Part shown: piece by piece, positions 7,590 to 9,861 of the stretch
Layout of the letters: the number at the start of each line of letters is the position of its first letter
How positions within the stretch are numbered: the stretch's first letter is position 1
DNA from: an uncultured Rhodobiaceae bacterium
Lineage (GTDB): Archaea; Thermoplasmatota; Poseidoniia; Poseidoniales; Poseidoniaceae
NCBI GenBank assembly: GCA_937911445.1
Contig: CALDQY010000231.1
Span: forward strand, 1 to 9,861
DNA length: 9,861 nucleotides
Reading direction: 5' to 3'
Position numbers and translations under genes: made by a program
Notes under the pieces: generated by a model
What the model was told of the DNA's origin: nothing
The model's database searches: none
Seen by the model: the letters and a program-made list of their open reading frames with translations, nothing else

Positions 7590-8344
7590 GTTCGGATATT
7601 GCTCTTGAGCTGACAAATGTTCACCTAACCTATCCTGTTAGGAAAAGTTCACCGAAATCAGTAAAGAGGCTTTTTTCATTGTTCTCTCGTCAAAAAGACG
7701 AAGTTACTGCCACACTCAAAGACATCAACCTACAAATCAAGAAAGGAGATGTTGTTGGCGTGCTTGGCCATAATGGTGCAGGAAAGAGCACCTTACTGCG
7801 CCTTTTATCTGGAATCTACCAGCCCGACAAGGGTTCCGTCCGAGTAAATGGGAAGATTAGCCTTCTAGCGTCTCTTGGTACGGGATTTCAACGAGACCTC
7901 TCTGGCAGAGATAATATTGTTCTAAGCGGTGCGCTTCACGGGATACCTATTGAGAAAGTCCGGGCTCTCGTTCCATCGGTTATTCTCTTTTCAGGTCTGG
8001 AGGATTCAATCGATAAGCCGCTTCGTACCTATTCATCAGGAATGAGAGCTCGTCTGGGATTCTCAATCGTAGCGCATCTTGATCCAGAAATATTGTTGTT
8101 TGATGAAGTCTTTGCAGTAGGAGACAGTTCATTCAGGGCACGCTCAAAGCAGAGAATTGCAGAAATGGTTAATGGCGATTCAACAGTCATCATAGTTACA
8201 CACAACGAACAACTTATCCGCGACATGTGTACGCGAGTTATTTGTATTGATCGAGGCTCTGTTGTGCTTGACACACATAACATAGAAGATGCAATTAAAG
8301 AATATCACCAAAATTCGAAAGATCGTGATAGCAAGACAAAATAG
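7586..8344 (+). CDS. ABC-2 type polysaccharide exporter, ATP-binding subunit (TagH/KpsT/Wzt-like)
   Basis: A 252-residue ATPase partner of the preceding permease. It has Walker A GHNGAGKST (61-69), the family-typical LGTGFQRDLSGRDNI segment in the Q-loop area, signature YSSGMRARLGFS (149-160), Walker B ILLFDE with D173 and E174, the D-loop region VFAVGD, and switch H206 in VTHNE. The roughly 30-residue insertion before the aLKDINL strand and the DExxAVGD pattern are characteristic of the TagH/KpsT/Wzt group. The protein ends soon after the nucleotide-binding domain, so it lacks the C-terminal carbohydrate-binding domain found in some Wzt proteins; export probably does not depend on recognition of a chain-terminal cap by this subunit. 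The frame extends upstream to 7448, but that part overlaps the permease gene. ATG 7586 overlaps the permease stop (ATGA) and has GGTGAT at 7574-7579. Confidence 0.94.
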   Translation: MSSDIALELTNVHLTYPVRKSSPKSVKRLFSLFSRQKDEVTATLKDINLQIKKGDVVGVLGHNGAGKSTLLRLLSGIYQPDKGSVRVNGKISLLASLGTGFQRDLSGRDNIVLSGALHGIPIEKVRALVPSVILFSGLEDSIDKPLRTYSSGMRARLGFSIVAHLDPEILLFDEVFAVGDSSFRARSKQRIAEMVNGDSTVIIVTHNEQLIRDMCTRVICIDRGSVVLDTHNIEDAIKEYHQNSKDRDSKTK

Positions 8345-8366
8345 AGTTGGGATTTGAAGTCGTCAA

Positions 8367-8717
8367 TCAACAACTACCGCAACAGCCACCGGCATCATCC
8401 TTGGCTTTCCCAGCGTCAAACATCTCTCGGAGCGAACCATCGTTCAACATTTCAAGAGCGATGTCCGATCCACCAATCAATTCTCCATGAACGAAGATTT
8501 GAGGCATGGTTGGGAAGTCCGACCAGGTGCAAACGCTCGGAATGGCTCGTGGGTCACTGAGAATGTTCACAGCTGCAAAGGGTTCACCAAGTGCCTGCAT
8601 GACTTGTGCAGCGCGGTTTGAAAAGCCACATTGTGCTTGATCTGGTGTTCCTTTCATGAACAACACCAACGCGTGTTCATCGACGATAGCTTGCAATTCT
8701 TCAGGTGTCCAATCCAT
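8367..8717 (-). CDS. grxD: Monothiol glutaredoxin (CGFS type, Grx4/GrxD family)
   Basis: A 116-residue cytoplasmic protein of the family that carries and delivers [2Fe-2S] clusters, often together with BolA. The thioredoxin-like fold is recognisable: VLFMKGTPDQAQCGFS places the glutathione-contacting K22 and the cluster-binding C30 in the CGFS motif (30-33), followed by FPTMPQ (68-73, cis-Pro loop; most relatives have W instead of F68) and GGSDI (82-86). An extra cysteine, C63, precedes this loop. The C-terminus carries an unusual tail, AGGCCGSC, with cysteines 112, 113 and 116, which is not part of the glutaredoxin fold. The start follows the BolA stop by 2 bases and has GAGG (8725-8728) 7 bases before it, so the two are co-translated. 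The gene is convergent with the ABC ATPase, leaving 22 bases between the stops. Confidence 0.93.
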   Translation of the reverse strand: MDWTPEELQAIVDEHALVLFMKGTPDQAQCGFSNRAAQVMQALGEPFAAVNILSDPRAIPSVCTWSDFPTMPQIFVHGELIGGSDIALEMLNDGSLREMFDAGKAKDDAGGCCGSC

Positions 8718-8719
8718 GT

Positions 8720-9040
8720 TTATTCCTCTTTTTGACGGTTAATTCGTCGAATATGAACGCCTTGCCCACCAGCGTGTGGATCAAAGGCAGTGTCGCCCGT
8801 TACGGCTGCTTGTTCAGGTGTCATGCACTTGAGATCGATGGCATGCACAGGATGTGGGATGAATTGCTTCATGTGATTCAAGACCTGCTTCTGGCGTTGA
8901 AGTGGTCGCATGCCCTCAAAGGACGGACTAGTGATTCGGACGTGAAAATGGTCTCCACTGCGGTGCAAATCGATGACTTCGACATCAGCATCAGGTACTG
9001 CTTTGAGCACTTCTGCCTCCAGCCATTCCGTACTGACCAT
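8720..9040 (-). CDS. bolA: BolA family protein
   Basis: A 106-residue protein with the BolA fold, which in other organisms binds monothiol glutaredoxins and helps handle Fe-S clusters. Visible in order (numbering from ATG 9040): a first helix (3-15), the VEVIDL strand (20-25), GDHFHVRI (29-36), SPSFEGM (38-44), helix QRQKQVLNHM (48-57), and VHAIDLKCMTPEQ (65-77) with the family His H66. Where most BolA proteins have Arg-His in the central helix, this one has R49-Q50. About 29 residues after the fold include a DPHAGGQGVHIRR segment of unknown role. An upstream in-frame ATG at 9088 would add 16 basic residues; 9040 is chosen because it puts the fold near the N-terminus and has GGTG close by. 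The gap to the upstream membrane protein gene is 25 or 73 bases depending on the start, so one transcript is likely. Confidence 0.88.
   Translation of the reverse strand: MVSTEWLEAEVLKAVPDADVEVIDLHRSGDHFHVRITSPSFEGMRPLQRQKQVLNHMKQFIPHPVHAIDLKCMTPEQAAVTGDTAFDPHAGGQGVHIRRINRQKEE
8725..8728 (-). promoter_or_regulatory. Ribosome-binding site of the glutaredoxin gene
   Basis: On the minus strand AGAGGAATAAAC precedes ATG 8717. The GAGG core is 7 bases from the start and lies inside the last codons of bolA, which supports coupled translation. Confidence 0.5.
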
Positions 9041-9113
9041 GAACACACCAAGGCGTCCCCTTCTTTGAACATGTGCCTTGAAAGACATCCTTGAAAAAAC
9101 TGAATCTCGTGTT

Positions 9114-9524
9114 TCAGAGCACTGCTCCAGCGATGCACAAAACCAGCATCACAGGGAAGATAACAAGAGGGGGTTTTGGAATCTCATGAAGATGCCCTTT
9201 TTGATTTGCAAACAAGAGTGTGGCGAACATGAATCCATATGCTGCTGCAAGAGCATAGAGGAGCGAGGTTGTGGCTTCACCAGCTTCAAGCATGAATCCA
9301 AGCATCAAGCCCATGAGGCCGATTCCACCAAATCCAGCACCGATCATCATGCGCATCGAGGCTGCATTGTTGATTTCATCTGGATGAATTTCGCCAAAGA
9401 TTTCTTCGTTGAATTTGACTGGAGCTAGAATTTTTCTGATGGCGATAATGAGGATGATGGCACTGGCAGGAACTATGGCATAGAGGTCGTTCATGAACTG
9501 TAAACTCTCAACGCAGATTATCAT
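9114..9524 (-). CDS. Small four-helix membrane protein, function unknown
   Basis: A 136-residue hydrophobic protein I do not recognise as a named family. Four membrane helices are apparent: about 14-30, 57-79 (glycine- and methionine-rich, GAGFGGIGLMGLMLGFML), 87-106 and 119-135. A polar loop between helices 1 and 2 (about 37-56) contains EEIFGEIHPDEINNAAS and is the most conserved-looking soluble part. No catalytic motif or metal-binding pair stands out. The ATG at 9524 is chosen because a TTATAA box is centred 28.5 bases upstream, which fits a leaderless archaeal transcript. ATG 9494 (starting MNDLYAIVPA) is a good alternative, with a 30-base leader. The gene is first in a probable transcript with bolA and the glutaredoxin gene; that association may be simple neighbourhood. 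Confidence 0.72.
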   Translation of the reverse strand: MIICVESLQFMNDLYAIVPASAIILIIAIRKILAPVKFNEEIFGEIHPDEINNAASMRMMIGAGFGGIGLMGLMLGFMLEAGEATTSLLYALAAAYGFMFATLLFANQKGHLHEIPKPPLVIFPVMLVLCIAGAVL

Positions 9525-9549
9525 TCTTGGCTTTGGTTGCTAAATTGTG

Positions 9550-9555
9550 TTATAA
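9550..9555 (-). promoter_or_regulatory. TATA box for the membrane protein-bolA-grx transcript
   Basis: TTATAA is centred 28.5 bases before ATG 9524 on the minus strand, the spacing expected for an archaeal TATA box when transcription starts at or next to the start codon. The hexamer is palindromic, so direction is assigned from its position relative to the gene. Confidence 0.5.
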
Positions 9556-9576
9556 TTCGAGAAAAAAAACATTCAG

Positions 9577-9582
9577 TTATAA
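9577..9582 (+). promoter_or_regulatory. TATA box for the fasciclin-domain gene
   Basis: TTATAA is centred 27.5 bases before ATG 9607, with an A-rich tract (9562-9569) upstream. No Shine-Dalgarno is seen directly before the ATG (CCTTAGTTACAT), which fits leaderless translation. Confidence 0.55.
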
Positions 9583-9606
9583 CCAGTGCAAATTCCTTAG
9601 TTACAT

Positions 9607-9861
9607 ATGAACAAAACCGCCGTATATCTTGTATTGACACTCCTACTTGCCTCCGCAATGCCACTCAGTGTCCACGCTGATCAATCAAAGGACATCCCAA
9701 CCAATGCATCCGAAACGGGTGTTCACAACTCCTTAGTTGCTGCTTTGCAACATGCGAATCTTGTTGCTACACTTGGGGGGCCAGGTCCATTCACTGTGTT
9801 CGCTCCGACCGATCAAGCTTTCACGGATGCTGGCATTAATCTGAACGATTTCGACACACCC
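9607..9861 (+). CDS. Secreted fasciclin-domain protein (3' truncated by the window)
   Basis: The first 85 residues are present and the frame is open to the window end. An N-terminal signal peptide is clear: MNKTA, then the hydrophobic stretch VYLVLTLLLASAMPL, with a likely signal peptidase site after VHA (residue 24), so the mature protein begins near DQSK. A fasciclin (FAS1) domain starts at about residue 40: SLVAALQHANLVATL and then GPFTVFAPTDQAF (60-72), the H1 motif of the family. FAS1 domains are extracellular adhesion or scaffold modules; whether this protein has further domains or a membrane anchor cannot be seen. It is transcribed divergently from the bolA-grx block, from its own promoter. 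Confidence 0.9.
   Translation, partial: MNKTAVYLVLTLLLASAMPLSVHADQSKDIPTNASETGVHNSLVAALQHANLVATLGGPGPFTVFAPTDQAFTDAGINLNDFDTP

Noticed and set aside
8345..8375. Inverted repeat AGTTG...CAACT at the convergent gene ends as a terminator
   Set aside because: The stem is only 5 base pairs with a loop of about 21 bases and no T-tract follows; likely chance.
8354..9428. Plus-strand open frames opposite glutaredoxin, bolA and the membrane protein
   Set aside because: The minus-strand products show recognisable motifs (CGFS, BolA fold, helices), so the plus-strand frames are shadows.
9562..9569. Run of eight A as a slippage or regulatory tract
   Set aside because: It is short, lies in AT-rich spacer, and is explained well enough by promoter-region composition.

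Overview
The window looks archaeal, most likely a marine euryarchaeon of the Poseidoniales (Marine Group II) type. This is an inference. It rests on two divergent genes that each have a TTATAA box about 28 bases before the start codon (a leaderless archaeal promoter layout), on GGTGAT/GGAGTGA ribosome-binding motifs, and on a monothiol glutaredoxin next to BolA and a secreted fasciclin-domain protein. No rRNA or phylogenetic marker is present, so a bacterial origin is not formally excluded.

Positions 2-8344 (+ strand) form a tightly packed surface-polysaccharide operon with no internal gap over 41 bases. In order it holds: the last 51 residues of a UDP-glucose/UDP-ManNAc dehydrogenase; a 1361-residue protein that joins helical modules, a beta-rich segment, a degenerate GT-B-like region, a CgeB-type glycosyltransferase and a GT2 glycosyltransferase; a non-hydrolysing UDP-GlcNAc 2-epimerase (wecB); a GT4 glycosyltransferase; and the permease and ATPase of an ABC-2 polysaccharide exporter. 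A coherent reading is that the dehydrogenase and epimerase make nucleotide sugars, the glycosyltransferases build a glycan on a lipid carrier at the inner membrane face, and the ABC pair exports it. Its promoter must lie upstream of the window.

Positions 8367-9524 (- strand) hold a convergent, more GC-rich housekeeping set: a small four-helix membrane protein, BolA and a CGFS monothiol glutaredoxin, probably one transcript. The 22 bases between the two blocks mark a sharp functional boundary. From 9525 to 9606 there is a divergent promoter region, followed by the start of an exported fasciclin-domain protein (+ strand) that runs off the end.

The most unusual item is the 1361-residue glycosyltransferase fusion, with an internally duplicated helical module preceding each GT-B-like unit. 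No stretch over 300 bases lacks a gene. I saw no tRNA, rRNA, CRISPR array or insertion sequence.
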